From: Candidatus Defluviibacillus avedoerensis
Lineage (GTDB): Bacteria; Pseudomonadota; Gammaproteobacteria; Burkholderiales; Burkholderiaceae_C
NCBI GenBank assembly: GCA_016703665.1
Contig: JADJBS010000004.1
Span: forward strand, 1-64,000
Reading direction: 5' to 3'
Length of the DNA: 64,000 nt
Numbering within the stretch: position 1 is the first letter of the stretch; every line of letters begins with the position of its first letter. This document shows positions 62,268 to 64,000 of this stretch, piece after piece. A program made the translations under genes and the position numbers. The notes under the pieces were generated by a model that ran no database searches, was not told where the DNA came from, and saw only the letters and a program-made list of their open reading frames with translations.

Positions 62268-64000
62268 ATGTCAACTCCTTCTGAATCGGTAAAAGCACCG
62301 GTCAAATCGCTGTCGGGACTTGTCCCATTTCTTAAACCCTACAAAAGTCAAATTGCGCTGGCATTGATGTTTCTGGTGCTGGCTGCTGTCAGCACCTTGG
62401 CATTTCCGATGGCCCTTCGCAGCCTCATCGATGGCGGGCTGGCGATTGGCGACAGAAGTAGCCAGGTGATGGCTTTAGAAGGTCATTTTTTTGAGCTCTT
62501 TGGAGTTGCTGTCGCCCTGGGTGGTTTTTCTGCTGCGCGTTTTTACATGGTCAGTTGGCTTGGTGAACGAGTCACTGCCGACCTGCGCAATGCGGTCTAT
62601 GGTCATGTGCTGGAACAGAGCCCTGCCTTTTTTGAGACAACCCAGACCGGGGAAGTGCTCAGCCGTCTGAGTGCGGATACGACACTGGTTCAGACAGTAG
62701 TGGGCTCGTCGCTATCGATGGGACTTCGCAATGCGGTGATGGGACTGGGTGCGTTGATTCTGCTGGTTTGGAATAACCCGTATGTGATGTTGCAGGTCCT
62801 AGGTATTTTGGTACTGATCGTAATGCCCAGCCTGTGGTTTGGACGGCGGGTAAGAAAACTCTCCCGTGCGAGCCAGGATAGATTGGCAGACTCAAGCGCC
62901 ATCGCCGGCGAGGTGCTCAACGCAATCAATACCGTGCAGGCTTACACAGCCGAGTCGCGCGAATCTGCCCGGTTTACTCGATCAACCGACGAGACCTTTA
63001 CCGCAGCTGTACGGCGTAGCAAGGCTCGCGCCGTCCTGGTGGCATTCATCATCATTGCAACCTCGGCCGCGCTGTTGTGGGGCCTTTACCAAGGAACGCA
63101 GGCGGTGATAGGGGGGCGCATGACTGCCGGTCATCTAGGCCAGACCGTGATGTACGTGATCATACTGGCCAGTGCCTTTGCCGTACTGGGGGAGGTGTAC
63201 GGCGATTTGCAACGGGCAGCAGGTGCCACAGAGCGATTAATGGAACTGCTCGGCAGTCACTCACCGATACGGTCACCAGCTCTGCCCTTAGCAGTGCCCA
63301 CACCGCAGACCGGAAGTTTCATCGATTTTGACGGCCTGCAGTTTAGTTACCCATCGCGCACGGCACAGGCGGCGCTTTCCAACTTCAATCTCTGCATTCG
63401 AGCAGGCGAGACAGTCGCATTCGTAGGATCCAGCGGAGCGGGCAAGAGCACCGTATTTCAAATGCTTTTGCGCTTCTATGACCCCCAAACTGGTGAGATC
63501 AGAATTGACGGCATCAACATCAAACACTGGCGTTTAGGTGACTTGCGCCAAAGATTGGCAGTGGTTCCTCAAGATGCGGTTATTTTCTCGACCAATGCGA
63601 TGGAAAACATCCGCTATGGGCGACCTGATGCAAGTGATGAAGAAGTCAGAGCGGCAGCGCATGCGGCGTTTGCCCATGAGTTCATCATGGCCCTGCCAGA
63701 AGGTTTCGACAGTTTCCTGGGGGAGCGTGGTGTACGTTTGAGCGGCGGACAACGCCAGCGTTTGGCCATTGCACGGGCGATGCTGAAGAACGCCCCCATT
63801 TTACTGCTGGATGAGGCTACCAGCGCGTTAGATGCAGAAAGCGAGCGCATGGTTCAAGCCGCACTAGAGACTGCCATGAAGGGAAAGAATGGCGAGCGAC
63901 GCACAACACTCATCATTGCGCACCGCCTAGCCACAGTACAAAAAGCCGACCGTATTGTGGTGCTGGAACAGGGGCGAATCGTGGAACAAGGCACCCACGC
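62268..64000 (+). CDS. ABC exporter, fused permease-ATPase (MsbA/LapB-like), 3' end cut by the window
   Basis: At least 577 residues; the open frame runs past base 64000. The N-terminal six-helix permease domain (FLKPYKSQIALALMFLVLAA at the start) is followed by an ATPase domain with Walker A GSSGAGKST, Q-loop VVPQDAVIF, signature LSGGQRQRLAIARA, Walker B ILLLDEA and switch IIAHRLA. It is a homodimeric exporter half-transporter. The permease seems too general to assign a substrate; lipid or drug export is typical. ATG 62268 follows nnr by 31 bases. Confidence 0.93.
   Translation, partial: MSTPSESVKAPVKSLSGLVPFLKPYKSQIALALMFLVLAAVSTLAFPMALRSLIDGGLAIGDRSSQVMALEGHFFELFGVAVALGGFSAARFYMVSWLGERVTADLRNAVYGHVLEQSPAFFETTQTGEVLSRLSADTTLVQTVVGSSLSMGLRNAVMGLGALILLVWNNPYVMLQVLGILVLIVMPSLWFGRRVRKLSRASQDRLADSSAIAGEVLNAINTVQAYTAESRESARFTRSTDETFTAAVRRSKARAVLVAFIIIATSAALLWGLYQGTQAVIGGRMTAGHLGQTVMYVIILASAFAVLGEVYGDLQRAAGATERLMELLGSHSPIRSPALPLAVPTPQTGSFIDFDGLQFSYPSRTAQAALSNFNLCIRAGETVAFVGSSGAGKSTVFQMLLRFYDPQTGEIRIDGINIKHWRLGDLRQRLAVVPQDAVIFSTNAMENIRYGRPDASDEEVRAAAHAAFAHEFIMALPEGFDSFLGERGVRLSGGQRQRLAIARAMLKNAPILLLDEATSALDAESERMVQAALETAMKGKNGERRTTLIIAHRLATVQKADRIVVLEQGRIVEQGTH

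Noticed and set aside
1..64000. CRISPR arrays, rRNA genes, prophage or complete insertion sequences
   Set aside because: No regularly spaced direct repeats, no rRNA sequence, and no transposase or phage structural gene was found.

Overview
The window reads as a chromosomal segment of a betaproteobacterium of the order Burkholderiales, most likely family Comamonadaceae (Rhodoferax/Polaromonas-like). The basis is gene order and protein character: the rpsB-tsf-pyrH-frr-uppS-cdsA-dxr-rseP-bamA-skp-lpxD-fabZ-lpxA-lpxB-rnhB block, a thrC-mobB-moeA-moaD-moaE operon, a Bug-family solute receptor, and GC-rich palindromic repeats of a type I recall from comamonad genomes. No genus was confirmed by a search.

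Region 1 (1-21.0 kb) is an accessory heavy-metal island. It holds a diguanylate cyclase, a divergent cadR/cadA-type pair (MerR regulator and Zn/Cd/Pb P-type ATPase) with a recognisable MerR operator, a membrane-anchored DsbA-like protein abutting cadR, a transglutaminase-like protein, czcI, and two head-to-tail RND metal-efflux operons. Each RND operon has the layout czcC - small His-rich anchored protein - czcB - czcA - small His-rich periplasmic protein. The island would move divalent metal from cytoplasm to periplasm (P-type ATPase) and from periplasm to outside (CzcCBA). Most genes between 0.6 and 15.2 kb carry single-base frameshifts, and the P-type ATPase also has an in-frame amber codon. 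czcA of the second operon is intact. Between the operons (12.6-14.5 kb) lie a lipoprotein gene, gene fragments and a perfect 13-bp inverted repeat.

Region 2 (21.0-38.8 kb) is metabolic and envelope-related: a ThDP enzyme, a DUF3820 protein, a dienelactone hydrolase, an L-2-hydroxyglutarate-oxidase-like flavoprotein, a hotdog thioesterase, an amidase, a FecR-domain secreted protein overlapping a TPR/beta-barrel (Slam/DUF560-like) outer-membrane gene, clpB, an unknown gene, a Bug receptor divergent from a MarR regulator, then the molybdopterin/threonine operon. The FecR-Slam pair is the best candidate for an under-described system: it looks like a type XI secretion pair with an unusual non-lipidated, FecR-bearing cargo.

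Region 3 (38.9-64 kb) is core genome: tRNA-Gly(GCC), carAB, the remnant of a ParD/ParE-type toxin-antitoxin module, a stub of a SpoU-type RNA methyltransferase, the long minus-strand envelope/translation block from rpsB to rnhB, then on the plus strand a DadA-like D-amino-acid dehydrogenase, a bifunctional NAD(P)HX repair enzyme and an ABC exporter running off the end. cdsA, normally essential, also shows a one-base frameshift in a homopolymer. This means at least some frameshifts in the window may be sequence errors rather than decay.
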